The notes below the pieces were generated by a model. That model did not search any database and was not told the origin of the DNA. It was given only the letters and a program-made list of their open reading frames with translations. Both the position numbers and the translations under genes were made by a program. Shown here piece after piece: positions 33,424 to 45,882 of a stretch of DNA of 64,000 nucleotides (its first letter is position 1; every line of letters begins with the position of its first letter). This DNA is from Zizania palustris (taxonomy: Eukaryota; Streptophyta; Magnoliopsida; Poales; Poaceae), in NCBI GenBank assembly GCA_019279435.1, contig JAAALK010000081.1, forward strand, positions 52,319,318 through 52,383,317, given 5' to 3'.

Positions 33424-34878
33424 CCATGCCTCCTAAGCAAAGCATAGGCCCTAGTCCCCCCGGAGATCCCTTTGGATCTCCGGACTAGGGACTCCAAGTT
33501 CTTCAGGGACTGTGGAACCCCCAGCAGCTCCTCTACCTCTGATTCCCGAAGTAGCCTCCGGTCCTCGTTGATACGGAGGCCCTCCATGGCCCCGACCATA
33601 CTTTGCACTGACTTCGTTAGATCCCAAGATCCCGAAGACACCCTCGAAGGAAGTGAGGACCCCTCTAACGTTGTGGCCATTGAATTGGCTCAGTTGAAAA
33701 TGGAGTTGTAGAGGTGGCGACAGGCGGCCGCAAGCCAGCTACCTGCTCAAGACGAAGCCAGGAGACCGGTGGTGCCGCCCGAAGTCGTCATAGTCGTCGA
33801 TCCTGAAGTCCTTGAAGCTCGGAGCAGCAGTCAGAATGCCTCCTTTGACGAGGAATCTCCAGTGCACCCCGACTTGCAAAAAGTACGCTTTGACCCCAGG
33901 TTCCGAGCAGCGAAGCTCCCGATGTACTCTGGGGAAGCTGACCCCGGAGAATTCTTTCAGTCATACGCGCTCGCAATAGAAGCCAACGGAGGGGTTAGAG
34001 ATACCATGGCTAAGTGTTTCACCCTCGCACTTGAAGGGGTGGCCCTTCGATGGTTCTGGTCCTTGAAGCCTAAGTCTATAAAATCCTAGGAGCAGTCAAA
34101 AAAGAAGTTTGTAAATAACTTCCAAGGGACCTTCGTTGCCCCAATGTCCACGGGTAGCCTCTTTTAGGTGAAGCAGCAGTCCGGAGAGACCCTGCGCTAG
34201 TACTTCAAGCGCTTCTCTCATACGAAGTCCTAGATCAAAGGGCTCTCCACGTCGTCCGTTGTGGACGCTACGCGCGAGGGCGTGACCAATATGGGCCTCC
34301 TCGACAAGCTTCATCAGAAGCCCATCGCTTCGGTGGCCCAACTAATGACATACTTCGAGGAGTACACCTGGTCAGATGAAGGACAGCTCCGGAGATCCGC
34401 TTCATTCCCCCTACATCCGTCCAGGACGCAAAGCCTGTGGAGACAAGAGTACCGAGCCCGGTGAGAACCTCCCCCTTCGAAAATCGGTCGCTCGATTCAC
34501 AAAGGGGCAAAAGCATCACCGCTCGAAGGTCTTGAGCATTGCCGCCCCTACTTTGAAGAAGTTGTCGAAGCTTCAGCAAAATCAAGGCAATAGGGCCAGC
34601 GGCTTGAGGCCGTCTGAGAAGGCGGCCGATCAAGGCCAAACTTTTTCTATAATGTGCATGGGGAGAATCGGAGCCATAACACCGATTCGTGTAAATCTAT
34701 ATTGGCCCTGCGAAGTGAGTATCTCGAGAGGAGTTCCGATCGAGGCACTACTGATCAAGCACCTCTCGTGGCCCTCTCGGAGACAGTGCAGGCTGTTGGG
34801 CACATCGAAGACCTTGAAGCCTCCAGCCACCCTTTGGTGGTAAATGTGTTGCCACTTCCGAAGGCCGAAGACCTCTAG
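33424..34878 (+). pseudogene. Tat gag, with several nonsense codons
   Basis: It begins ATGCCTCCTAAGC at 33424. The capsid core reads KLPMYSGEADPGEFFQSY (near 33917) and ALRWFWSLKP (near 34048). Further on, frame breaks and TAG codons occur (for example at about 33709, 34087, 34165 and 34231). A knuckle-like CKSILALRSEYLE region is near 34690. No full Gag can be made. Confidence 0.75.
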
Positions 34879-34893
34879 GACCGCCAGAAGCGT

Positions 34894-35438
34894 GTGGTCC
34901 TGCCCATTACCAGAGGAGGGACTCTAAGCAGCATGTCCAAGCGACAACAAAGGGAGTATGTACGTGAGGCCCAACACATCAGGACTTCGGCGTCCGTAGC
35001 AGTCATGCCCGAATGGTCCCATGTGCACATATCCTTTTCCGCTGATGATGTCATCAGGATTAAATTCTCTCATGTTGATCCCCTCGTCATTGCCACTGAG
35101 ATAGTGGGAAGAGTGCTAGTCGACGGTGGGAGCTCCGCCAACATTATTTTCGCCCAAGTCTTCGATCAGCTCTGCATTCCTCAAAGGCACTTGCTCCCGG
35201 CGGCCCACCCATTGCAAGGCTTCGCAAGCCCCCCTCTTGATGCCCTCGGCCAGATAGGCCTTGAGGTTACTTTTGGAGATGGGCCCCTAGCGAGGTCTGA
35301 GGAGGTCATCTTTGACGTCGTTGACGCCCCATACGCCTACAACGCCATCTTTGGGAGGGGTATGCTGAATCAATTCAGAGCCGTAGCACACCACAATTAC
35401 TTGTGCATGAAAATTCCTACGCAAGGTGGGGTACTTAC
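34894..35438 (+). pseudogene. Tat protease, interrupted by insertion
   Basis: The retropepsin-like box is VLVDGGSSANIIF (near 35113; DGGSS is usual in this lineage), followed by LGQIGLEVTFG and AYNAIFGRGMLNQF. The frame is open from 34894 to 35438 and then enters the inverted element at 35439. The coding sequence resumes at 40670. Confidence 0.8.
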
Positions 35439-38400
35439 TGTCACGCCCCAATTTAATAAATCAGGACTTTATTGAAATTCCATAGAAAATCAATAAAACA
35501 AGACGTTCATCATGCGACCACGTACAAATACGAGCAATCATTCACGGTTCGTAGACCGCATTAATACAAAAGTGAATAAAGGTGAAGAGAAACTAATAAA
35601 ATAAGGGTCCTAGATGAACGCCTCCTTCCAGTCTCGCCTTGACTGGGTCGCTACTCCAGACCTTCATCCTCCTCGTAGTAGACGGGCTCTGATGGTGTAA
35701 GTCAACGAGGTGAGTACAGATGTACTCAGCAAGCCACCGAATGCAAATATAATGCAAGGTAATAACAATGGAAATAGTGGCTAGTTTTGCGGAAGAAGCA
35801 TAATTGTAAAGCATTAAATGTGATCAATTTATTAGTACTGAAAAGTAAACATGTGTATGCATCATCATCTTCTAACTCGAGGGGTACGGTCAGCCCCACC
35901 TCGCTCAACAGTCCTTACATACCATGATTAACTCAACCATTCATACAATTGTAAACTAACTGCGAGTAGTCACACAACCCGCCCTTGACCGTGGGCTCGG
36001 CTTTTCGAAAGGATTAAATTACTCTGATCAGAGATGTACCACTGTACCCACAAGGCACGCACTCATCACCTACACCAAAGTGTAGCGAGATGACCCATTT
36101 CACGGGAACTCATGCCAAAACCTTCCATATGGTTCCCTCCGACTCCACAACACCCTCTTATGGGTTTCGTATCGTGTCTCGATGTGTCGAGTGCTCACCA
36201 TACCCCCCTTGAGCCTTCGTCGGTACAAGTCGCCCGTAGGCTTGCCCCTTGTACCCCTCCACTATGGTGCATAGAGCCAGAGTGTTCCACACTTCCAGTT
36301 AGGACTTACCCATTAGACTTGTGGTTGGTACGGAAGTGCTTTGCAACAGATCCCGCAGACCGGTCCTTATAGTGCCCCGAGTGCGACCAACCAGTTTCCG
36401 AGCTTGCACCCGGAACCCACCATACTTATAACTTAGCCAACTCCAACAGAGTCCAGAGACGAGAATAACGGGGAATTTCATATATCAGAATCCAGCTATC
36501 TACGACTCATTCTTTATATCCTATAGCGGTTGTGCCAGTACATTGGGCACTAGCTAATATAATATTTGTAGAGTGACAAGGAGTTAAGGCTCAATAAGCA
36601 TGGCTTGGGTTTGCACACAAGGACGGGGATCTAATAAATATAAGTGTAAGGCTTGATATTTGACTAATGCAATATTAACCTATGAGTTATAGCGATAGTT
36701 TGTTAAAACATGGGCTCAATGATGATCAACTGTTTCCACAGAAGGGTCGATGACTTGCCTTGCTCAGCAAAGGGTGAAGGAGGAACCTCGGGATAGAACT
36801 CCGGATCTTCGACGACGTCGTAGTCTTCTTGATACGGAAAAGTAAATAAAGCATTCAATAAACACTCCAAAACAATCAACCATACTAACATACATGTTTA
36901 TGTTGGTTTAAGTAAAGGAGATAGAGTCTTAACTTTTAGGGATTTGTTACTTAAACATTTAAGATTAATTTTTAATGAGATTCCTTAATTTTATAACTGG
37001 ATATAATTATTTTTCCTAAGGGGGTTTTTATTTTTCCCTTTTTAAAGTTGAAGTAAAAAGGTATTGAATAACCTTATTATTATTTTAATTGTAGTAAAAA
37101 TACTGGACTTAAGTTATTAGGTTTCCTGAGGTTGTTATATAAATTTTTAGGATATTTCCATAAAGGGTTGACTTTTTCTTAAATGCATTAACTAAATGTC
37201 CTAAAAGGGCCTTTGCAATATCATTTAATGGAATAAGGTGGACAAAATGAATATTCTATTTTTATTGTATTACAAACAGTGGAATAAGGTCATTAAGTCC
37301 TCTGAGTTTATTATATAAGTTTTCATGATATTTTTGTAAAATGTTGCATCTTTATTATATGAGTTAATCATTTATTTGGAAATGTTGTTTGATAATTTAA
37401 AATGAGCAAAATGAGTTATTATATTCTTATTGGCTTATAAACAGTGTACTGGAGTCAACATTTCATCTAAAATTAATATATAACTTTTTAAGAGTTTTTC
37501 TGAATAATAATTAAATCCTAAAGGGGTCTTAGGAATGTTATTTAATAGAATGTCATGGACAAAATGGTCATTCCATTTTTATTGTATTAAATACAGTGAA
37601 ATGGAGCCAAAATATCTTCTGAAATTAATTTATAAGTTTTTAAGGGTTTATCTGAATTATTTTATTGAAATATTAGTTAATTCCTAAAGGGGACTTTTCT
37701 TTATTATTTAATAAGATTATTATGTGCCAAATAAACATATTGTTTTTATTGAATAAAAGTGTAGAGGATAAAAAGACAAATTTTCCAGAATTAAAATGGT
37801 GAAATTTGGAGCTAATTTGAGCAAGATATGAATTTTTGAAGTTCAAACTATTTTCTGAATTTTAATTTAAACCAGAAAACCTGCGTCGGTCCACGGTGAG
37901 CCAGGTCCACCATGGACCCATGCACTGTGTGCTGGACCGGTTGGATCTGGACCGTTGGATCCAGATCCAACGATCGGTGGCGAGGCGGGGCACTTAAGTT
38001 ACAACGGACGGCTGTGATTAAAAGAAATCCAACCAGTACGCGTGGACGTCTGAGATTAACCCGGCGCTTTAAATGAAATCCAACGCCCCAGATCAACGGA
38101 TACCGATTCAGTGTGATCCGAGGGCCAGGACTAAATCTGAGGCCGATCTAATCTCGTCCGTCCATCCGCGATCGCACGGCGGAGATCTCGTCCGGCACAC
38201 ACGCGGCACGGGGAAGACAGAGACCATCGTCTCCAGCTCTGGCCGAGCGGCGGCGAGCGCCCACCGGCGATGGCGATGGCCTAAGGCCCTAGTTTTCGTC
38301 AAAAACGGAATGAGGAGGGGGAGGGGGTCACACCCGTACCGGTGATGATGGCGAACGGTGACCGGCGGCGACCCGGCGACGAGAGAGGGTGGAGGAGGCC

Positions 38401-39428
38401 CTCGGGTTCGACGGCGACCACGTGTTCCGGCGATGCTCCGGCCCAACGGGGGTGGGGCCGAGGCGGAGGGCGCGACGACGGTTCCGGCGGAGGCGACGGC
38501 GAGGGCGGCGGTGGCCCGGAGCGCCGGTGATCGACGGCCGGAGTTCGTGCAGAGGGGAGGGAGAGAAAACGGGTGGCGGTGTTCGGTAACGCAGGTGTTA
38601 GCGCTCTGGAGGTGTGGGCGAATTGTGGTTAGGCCGAGGGATTTTATAGAGGTCGTCGGCGGCGCGAAAGGAAGGCGGAGGGAGGGAAACTCGAGGTGTT
38701 TCCAATTTTACTCCAACGAGGTTACTATAGCTTTCGGATTGGCTTCCAAAAGGATGAAAACGCGTCGATTTTAGGGGGAATGGGATCGTCGGAGTGAGGG
38801 GAAGGCGATCCATGGCTTGATTTGGTAGATCCGGCCGGCCGACGGCGGAAATGGAAGGGGGGGGCACCGGCATGGAAGGGGATCGCCCCCTTCCGTCGAA
38901 GAAGATGATCCTGACAGGTGGGGGCCACCTGTCAGTGGACGGGCGCGGGTGAGAGAGAGCCGACACGCGGGCCAGGTGTGTCAGCAGCAGAGGGGGTGCG
39001 GGCAGAGGCTGGCGCGTGGGGTCGGCCGAGCGCGCGGGAGAGGAGAGAGGGGGGGAAACGGCGCCGACAGGTGGGTCCCGTTTGTCAGCGAGTAGGGCTG
39101 CGCTAGGCTGGGCCGAAATGGTTTAGGAGGGAAATACGGGGTTGCGGCCCATTGCTATTTAAAATTGTTTTTCTGTTTAAAATAACTCCAGAAAATTAAT
39201 TATTTGATTAAGGCTTGAAGCACTGTTGCTAAAATTTTGTAAAAATTCTCAAAAATATTTCTGGGTTTCTAGTTTATCCCATAAAATTTTCAAGTCCAAA
39301 TTTTGAATATTTATCTCTGATTGGCTTTAATAGGGCTCTTTTAGAATTTTTATTAATAACAAAATTCAGAAATTCATTTAAAATTATTTTTCCTTTGTTT
39401 TATTTCCTTTTAATTTTGGGGCTGTTAC
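35439..39428 (-). repeat. 3' LTR of the inverted chromovirus relative
   Basis: On the minus strand it runs from TGTAACAGCCCC to GGGGCGTGACA (3,990 bp). It aligns with the 3.2-kb LTRs at 42154 and 50431 at both ends, including the MKVWSSDPVK-coding stretch near 35650 and the conserved TATAAAA (38642-38648). An AT-rich middle (36900-37850) is longer than in the relatives. Confidence 0.8.
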
Positions 39429-39502
39429 AATCCTATCCCCCTTACAAAGAATCTCGTCCTCGAGATTCGAAGCGAACCTCAGGTAAACTAAGGGACGGAG
39501 TT

Positions 39503-40189
39503 CTACTGGTGCTCCGGATTAGGAGATGGTGCTACATCAGAAATAGGCAAAGTGATCTCCGGAACTGGGTTGGTTGAGGTTAACTTGGGGGTGTCTTCGG
39601 TTGTATCTGGGTTCTCTTTGTGGTGATCTAGGGTATGTCCCTCTGGGTTTGGAATGGAGGATGGCGCCCGCTTGGGGTAGGGGCACTTGTTGGCGTAGTG
39701 GCCTCCTTGGCGACAGTTGAAGCACACAATCGGCTTGCCGTTCCTGTCCCTCTTGTATCCGATAGCTTGTGCTGGTGTCCTTCCGGCTGGCGGTTCTTGG
39801 GGTGGGATGCCTGTGCTTGGTCCTCCCAGGGTGGTTCGTGGTTTGGCAGGGGTTGGGGCTTGAGGTGGAATCACTCTGGTTTCTGGTATAATTGCTTTGT
39901 TCACCAATTTCTGAAAGTTGGCGAAGTCCCCGTAGATTAGCTGAAGGGAGAGCTCGTGTTGGTGTTGTTGGAGACGGAACAACTGTGCCTGCTGCTCTTG
40001 CATCTGCTTTTGTTGTTGTTGCATCTGGGTAAGCAGTGTGGCGATCAGTTGGTTCTATTTTACCATCACCTCCGCTAGTGTGGGATGATAGGCAACGGGG
40101 GTCTGCTGATGTCCAGCTGCACCCCACTGAGGCAGATTGCCTGAGGTGTTTCCGTCGCGTGGAGCTTCTGATCCTTGGTCGTTGGCCAT
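39503..40189 (-). pseudogene. gag remnant with capsid core deleted
   Basis: The start is at 40189 (MANDQGSEAP, compare MSNNQGSDAP in the intact relative). The N-terminal Gln-rich part has an in-frame TAG near 40057. It then jumps from the QQHQH stretch directly to ELSLQLIYGDFANFQKLV, so the roughly 130-residue capsid core is missing. A CCHC knuckle (CFNCRQGGHYANKC) remains near 39720. It ends at 39503, about 70 bp before the purine tract, and no pol lies between. Confidence 0.75.
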
Positions 40190-40206
40190 CCTGAAGTTGA
40201 AGGGTT

Positions 40207-40664
40207 CAGAAGAAGGTGCCAATAGTTAAGGGGAATTTGTTACTGATTTTATTGGCCAAGATGAATAGTTTGACCTAGATACTTACATATTTTATTTTAG
40301 TCCCTTATCAACTTTCACACTCATGCCTTATATTATTTTTAATATAAATGATTTATCATGTATTTTATTCACTCAACATTCATGTTGTAATATATTTTAT
40401 TAATTAGTGTTAGAGGTTTAAGATGAAATGATGTTTATTGAATTCCTTGGTGCTCAAAAATTTCAGAAAATTTTTGGAACGCAATTTTAATGCTTAGGAG
40501 AATTTTTAGGAAAATACTCTAGCTAATTGTTATTTTTAAATGAAATTTTTAGGCCTATATTTTAGCTTTCCTCTTTCTTGATTTATGCTAAATCCTTTTC
40601 TTGAAATTTATTTATTAATTACTTTATTTTGTTTTTAATGCTTGCTGAAAATCAAGGTGTTACA
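40207..40664 (-). repeat. truncated 5' LTR fused to the leader
   Basis: On the minus strand this is TGTAACACC at 40664, then AT-rich LTR start sequence passing without a PBS into leader sequence (a TATAAGGCATG stretch similar to 45800 in the intact relative) and the gag ATG at 40189. Most of the LTR and the PBS are deleted. Confidence 0.65.
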
Positions 40665-40669
40665 CTTAC

Positions 40670-41934
40670 GGTCTTCGGTGACCAAGCTATGACACGGAGA
40701 GTGGAATATGGTAACATTGCCCCCTCGACCCTCAACAAGTGAACAACGTGCAAGAGCACCTAGAGAGTGCTCCGTTGTCCCGGGACCCTTCGAAGGGCCC
40801 GGCCTTGAAGCCAAGCCCCGAAGGTGACGTCGTCAAGAAGATCATTGCGAAGGCAGACAAGGAATACCCCGTTCAGTTCGGCAAGGGCCTGCCTCCCGAA
40901 GTCACCGCTTCACTAGAAGAAGTGGTTAAGGAAAATCTGGACGTCTTCGCCTGGTCGGACAAGGATATCCCTGGAGTCGACCGAAGCATTATCGATCATT
41001 GCCTTCTCATCAATCCCAAGGCCAGAGCCATCCGCCAGGGGCTTCAGAAGTTATCAGTTGAAAGAGCTGACCTCACCAAGGCGGAGGTAGAAAAATTGCT
41101 TTGAGCTGGGATTATTAGGGAAGTGGGTCACACAGAGTGGTTGTCTAATCCAGTCTTCGTCAAGAAAAAGAGCTCCAGCAAGTGGCACATGTGCATTGAC
41201 TTTACTTCATTAAATAAAGCATGCCCCTGTGACCCCTACCCAATGCCTCGAATCGACTAGCTCATAGACTCAACAGCCGGCTCCGAGCTCCTAAGTTTCC
41301 TCGACGCATACTCCGGATATCATCAGATATGGTTAAAATGTGAAGATGAGGCCAAGACAAGTTTTGTAACTCCTTCCGGAGTCTTTTGTTATGTACGGAT
41401 GCCCTTCGGTCTCAGAAATGTCGGGGCTACTTTTTCAAAGCTAATCGCTAAGGCTCTAGGGCACCAAATAGGTCGCAGTGTTGAGGCCTATATAGATGAT
41501 ATTGTAATAAATATGTTTGTAAGCACCAACATAGCCTAGACTTAGCAGAAACTTTTGAGAGCTTCCGAGCATGTGGAGTTCGCCTCAACCCTGAAAAATC
41601 TATCTTGGGAGCACAGGCGGGTAAATTGGTAGGGTATTTAGTTTCCAACCGAGGCATCGAAGCCAGCCCTACGTAGATAAGTGCATTGCAAAGAATGGCC
41701 CCACTAGAGAATTTAAAGCAAGTCCAGAAGCTTGTCGGACGCCTCGCTGCTCTTAGCAGGTTCCTCGCTAGGTCTACAAAGCAAAGCCTCCCCATTTTTA
41801 AAGCCTTGAAAGGATCGAAGGACTTCACCTAGACTCCGGAGTGCTAGAAAAGCTTCGAAGAAATCAAAGACTACCTCGGCAACCTGGCAATGCTCACAGT
41901 ACCCCTCACTAACGAAACTTTTCTTTTATGCCTT
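40670..41934 (+). pseudogene. Tat reverse transcriptase
   Basis: The protease-RT linker resumes at 40670. The pre-RT segment NLDVFAWSDKDIPGVDR (near 40939) is typical of grass gypsy. RT motifs are NPVFVKKKSSSKWHMCIDF (near 41149), LDAYSGYHQI (near 41302), RMPFGLRNVGATF (near 41398) and the catalytic AYIDDIVI (near 41489). Stops occur at 41101, 41260, 41537 and later. RT ends at 41934, where the copia is inserted. The YIDD box is intact but the protein is not. Confidence 0.8.
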
Positions 41935-42153
41935 TGAGAAACCAAGGGTTGGTTTCAGAGTCTGTGATGAGTGATTGACAGATTTTACCCTCTGATTCGA
42001 AGGGGTCCCTCCGAAGGGGTTCAGAGGTGGTTTCACCGAAGGGTTCGGTGGGTCTGGTTGCTGCAGCTGTTACAGCGGAGTGTGCCTGTCGGAGGGGTCC
42101 GACAGTACACGATGACTGAGTTGTACCGAAGGGCTCAGTACTTTGGGCGGTAC
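41935..42153 (+). repeat. copia 5' LTR, left piece
   Basis: This is the first 219 bp of the LTR, with repeated CGAAGGG-type words, cut at GGTAC (42149-42153) by the chromovirus. It continues at 53665. Confidence 0.9.
42149..42153. repeat. target-site duplication GGTAC, left copy
   Basis: An identical GGTAC lies at 53660-53664 on the far side of the chromovirus. Confidence 0.95.
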
Positions 42154-45100
42154 TGTAACACCCCAGAAATTAAAAAGGAATAAAATAAAAAGAAAATAAT
42201 ATTTAAATCATTTTTGGATTTATGATTAAAGGAGAAATAACAAAAGAACCCAAATAAAGCCAAACAGGGAGAAATATTCAAAATTTGGACCTGGAAATTT
42301 TATGAGATGAACTAGAGACCAAAATATAATTTTAGGAATTTTTACAAATTTTTATCTACAGTGATTCAACCCTTAACCAAATATATGAATTTCTGGAATT
42401 ATTTTAAATCGGAAAAACATTTAAAAATCAAAATGGGCCTTAACCCTAAATCTACCTCAGCCCAGCCCAGCCCAGGCCGCCAGCCACCGACAGGTGGGGC
42501 CAACCTGTCGGCGCTCACAACCCCTCTCTCCTCCCCGCGCCCGACCCCGCTTGGCCCACCCGTAAGCCTCCGCACGTGCTCCCTCGCCCGCTGACGTCCC
42601 TGGCCCACGTGTCGGCCCTCTTTCTTTTGCGCCCGGCTGGCTGACAGGTGGTCCCCACCTGTCAGGATCTTCTTCTTCCTCGGAAGGGGATCTCTCCCCT
42701 TCCAAACCGGTGCCCCCTTTCCGATTTCAGTCACCAGCCGACCGGATCCGCTTGATCAAGGCCCTGGATCATCTCCCCTCGTCGCCGCGATCCCCTTCCG
42801 CCCTTAGCCGACGCAATTTCGTTCTTTTGGAAGCTTATCCGAGGATTAAAGGAAAGCTCGCCGGAGGGAAAGAAATCCTCGGGATTCCTCAGTTGGCTTG
42901 CCATCCTAGGCTCCGGCGATCCCTATAAAAGGCCCCACCCTCACCGCACTACGCCACAACACCAGAGCTCTAGCCCTCGCCTCCCCGAGCGCCCCCACCC
43001 TCCTTTCCACTTTTTCCTCTGCTTTGGCTCCGGCAAGACCTCGCCGGCACTCCGGGCCACCGTCGCCCTAACCAAGGCCACCACCGGGACCGCCGTTGCC
43101 ACTGCTCCCTCGGCCTCGCCTCCGTTCGCGTTTCCCATCGCCGGATCGCCGTCGCCACCGTCGACCCGAGGATCTTCATCGCCTCTCCTCGCCGCCGGCC
43201 ACCTCCGGTCTCCAACCATCCCCATCTCCGGTACGGTTGTACTCCCCTCTCCATCCTCTTTCCGTTTTCGCCGTCGCTTAGGGCCATGGACCCCGCCGCC
43301 GCCGTTCGCCCCTCGCCGTCGCGCCGCCGGAGTCAGGGACGAAGACCTCGGTCATCCCCCGTGCCGTGCGCGTGCCGGACGAGCTCGGTACCGTGCGATC
43401 GGAGATGAACGGCTAAGATTAGAACCCGCTCGGGTTTAATCTGGGCCGTTCACTCGGTCAAAGGGGTACCGACCGCCATCGGCCGTTGGATCTCACTTAA
43501 GCGCCCCGCCCTGCGATCGCCCGTTGGATCTGGATCCAATGGTCCTGCTCGGCCTGGTCCACGCGCGCGGTCAACGGTTCACGGTGAACCCAGTTCACCG
43601 TGGACCCGAGACTGTTTTCTGTTTAAATAAAATTCCAGAAAATTGTTTAAACTTTGAAAATTCATAACTTGCTCATTTTAACTCCAAATTTCACCATTCA
43701 AATTTTGTTAAATCCAGAATAATATTCTCTACACATTAAAGCCATAAAAACAATATGATACTGTTACCCAAAATATTTTTATTAAATAAATGAATAGAAA
43801 CCCTTTAGGGTTAAAATTTGAAATGCAGAAAATAAATTGGGAAAAATCCTAAAAAGTTAAGTTTTACTGTTTTATACCAAACTTTAAAATATTAAAATAT
43901 TACTTCACATAAAAACACCCACAAAAATGAATATTGCTTATTTGGTGGATTTTATCTGTTTATCAAATGTATTGTTCACTTTTCCGTATCGAGAAGACTA
44001 CGAGTTCGTCGAGGAGCAGGAGTTCTACCCCGAGGTTCCTCCATCCCCATTTGCTGATCAAGGCAAGTCATCGACCGTCTCTGTGGAAACAGTTGATCAT
44101 ATTGAGCCCATGTTTTTATAAATTATCGCTATAACTCATAGGTTAATATTGCATTAGTCAAATATCAAGCCCTACACTTATATTTATTGGATCCCCGTCC
44201 TTGTGTGTAAACCCAAGCCATGCTTATTGAGCCTTAACTCCTTGTCACTCTACAAATATTATATTAGCTAGTGCCCAATGTACCGGCACAACCGCTATAG
44301 GATATAAAGAATGAGTCGTAGATAGCTGGATTCTGATATATGAAATTCCCTGTTATTCTCGTCTCTGGATTCTGTTTGAGTTGGCTAAGTTATAAGTATG
44401 GTGGGTTCCGGGTGCAAGCTCGGAAACTGGTTGGTCGCACCCGGGGCACTATAAGGACCGGTCTGCGGGATCTGTTGCAAAGCACTTCCGTACCAACCAC
44501 AAGTCTAATGGGTAAGTCCTAACCGGAAGTATGGAACACCCCGACTCTCTGCACCATAGTGGAGGGGGCAAGGGGCAAGCCCTCAGGGCGCCTTGTACCA
44601 AAGAAGGCTCAAGGGGGGGTATGGTGAGGCATCGACGCGTCGGGGCACCATATGAAACCTATAAGAGGGTGTTGTTGAGTCGGGGAGGACTATATGGAAG
44701 GTTTTGGCACGAGTTCCCGTGAAATGGGTCATCTCGTTACACTTTGGTGTGAGTGATGAGTGCGTGCCTTGTGGGTACAGTGGTACATCTCTGATCAGAG
44801 TAAATTCAATCTTTTCGAAAAGCCGAGCCCACGGTCAAGGGCGGGTTGTGTGACTACTCGCAGTTAGTTTACAATTGTTTGAATGTTTGAGTTATTCATG
44901 GCATGCAAGGACTATTGTGCGAGGAGGTGAAACGTACTCCCGAGTTAGAAGTTGATGATGCATTCACATGTTTACTTTTCCGCACAAATAAATTACTCAC
45001 ATTTAATGCTTTACAAATATGCTGCTTCCGCAAAACTAGCCACTATCTCCCTTGTTATTATCTTGCATTATATTTGCATTCGGTGGCTTGCTGAGTACAT

Positions 45101-45381
45101 CAGTACTCACCCCGTTGACTTACAACATCAGAGCCCGTCTACTACGAGGAGGATGAAGGTCTGGAGTAGCGACCCAGTCAAGGAGAGACTGGAAGGAGGC
45201 GTTCATCTAGGACCCTTTGATTTATTAGTTTCTCTTCATCTTTATTCACTTTTGTATTAATACGGTCTACGAACCGTGAATGATTGCTCGTATTTGTACG
45301 TGGTCGCATGATGAACGTCTTGTTTTATTGATTTTCTATGGAATTTCAATAAAGTCCTGATTTATTAATCGGGGCGCGACA
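42154..45381 (+). repeat. chromovirus 5' LTR
   Basis: 3,228 bp, TG...CA. It is built of an AT-rich start, a GC-rich CpG-dense middle (42450-43560) around the TATA box, and an AT-rich R/U5. Small open frames inside it recur in both LTRs but have no coding signature. Confidence 0.95.
42924..42930 (+). promoter_or_regulatory. TATA box of the chromovirus 5' LTR
   Basis: TATAAAA sits in CCCTATAAAAGGCCCC and is conserved in the other LTR (51201-51207) and in the inverted relative (38642-38648, minus). Confidence 0.7.
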
Positions 45382-45384
45382 AGA

Positions 45385-45396
45385 TGGTATCAGAGC
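45385..45396 (+). promoter_or_regulatory. chromovirus primer-binding site
   Basis: TGGTATCAGAGC lies three bases after the LTR end and is complementary to the 3' end of initiator Met tRNA, the usual primer. Confidence 0.9.
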
Positions 45397-45507
45397 CGAC
45401 TTGACTGTAGGAAGCCAAACAGACCTGACCCTAGGACTTATATTTTCTTACAAAATGCTTACCTTCTCATCTTCTGAAGTTTTCACAAAAATTTCTCTCT
45501 TTTGTAG

Positions 45508-45708
45508 ATGTCGGTCCGTACCATGAGCGGGAACCTTCGTGACGAGGCCGGATTCATTCGCGAGCTACGCATGCTCGTCAATTTCCTCGGATTCGAGCAT
45601 GAGCCGATGTACCATGGAGTCTTCCCCGACGAGGAAGAAAGCTTTTGCGAGGTCACCGTCGTCGTCCAGCTCCTCGACACCGACCGTCTCCCACGAGCCC
45701 CAGATTGA
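45508..45708 (+). CDS. small leader ORF upstream of gag, 66 aa, function unknown
   Basis: It starts ATGTCGGTCCGTACC and contains a hydrophobic/acidic core (LVNFLGFEHEPMYHGV, then EESFCEVTVVVQLL). It ends at TGA 175 bp before the gag-pol frame and is in the same phase. It lies between PBS and gag, so it would be the first frame on genomic RNA. Similar short leader frames are, to my recollection, present in other grass retrotransposons, but I cannot confirm homology here. It could be a translated regulatory uORF or a remnant; no known domain was recognised. Confidence 0.45.
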   Translation: MSVRTMSGNLRDEAGFIRELRMLVNFLGFEHEPMYHGVFPDEEESFCEVTVVVQLLDTDRLPRAPD

Positions 45709-45882
45709 GCCGTCCCCCGAGCTGCCGTAGACGTAGTTTTACGGTTGATTGTTATTTTCATTTTTGCCTGCTTGTATTAGCATTCATGTCAAAACATAAG
45801 GCATGGATGAAGAAATAAATAAAATGTAACCGCAAGAACGGCATTTTTGGAATAAAATTTAATAAAAGTATCCGCTAAAATA

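Larger units (their letters stand above)
35439..40664 (-). mobile_element. inverted, gutted chromovirus relative (gag remnant only)
   Basis: It is flanked by a perfect 5-bp duplication CTTAC (35434-35438 and 40665-40669). On the minus strand it reads: start of 5' LTR at 40664 (TGTAACACC), truncated and fused to the leader; gag remnant (40189-39503); purine tract (GTAAGGGGGATAGGAT at 39429-39444); and a full 3' LTR (39428-35439). The LTR and gag are clearly related to the chromovirus at 42154-53659. There is no PBS and no pol, so it cannot move unaided. Confidence 0.85.

Noticed and set aside
38073..38774. overlapping GC-rich frames in all phases
   Set aside because: This is CpG-dense LTR promoter sequence; Arg/Gly/Pro-rich translations without motifs are composition artefacts.
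42970..43287. GC-rich frames on both strands repeated at 51247-51564
   Set aside because: Same reason: GC-rich middle of the two LTR copies.
44952..45260. 102-codon frame in the chromovirus LTR, also present at 53230-53538 and on the minus strand at 35593-35814
   Set aside because: It recurs because the LTRs are homologous; there is no domain and it is placed in R/U5. Nucleotide conservation explains it.
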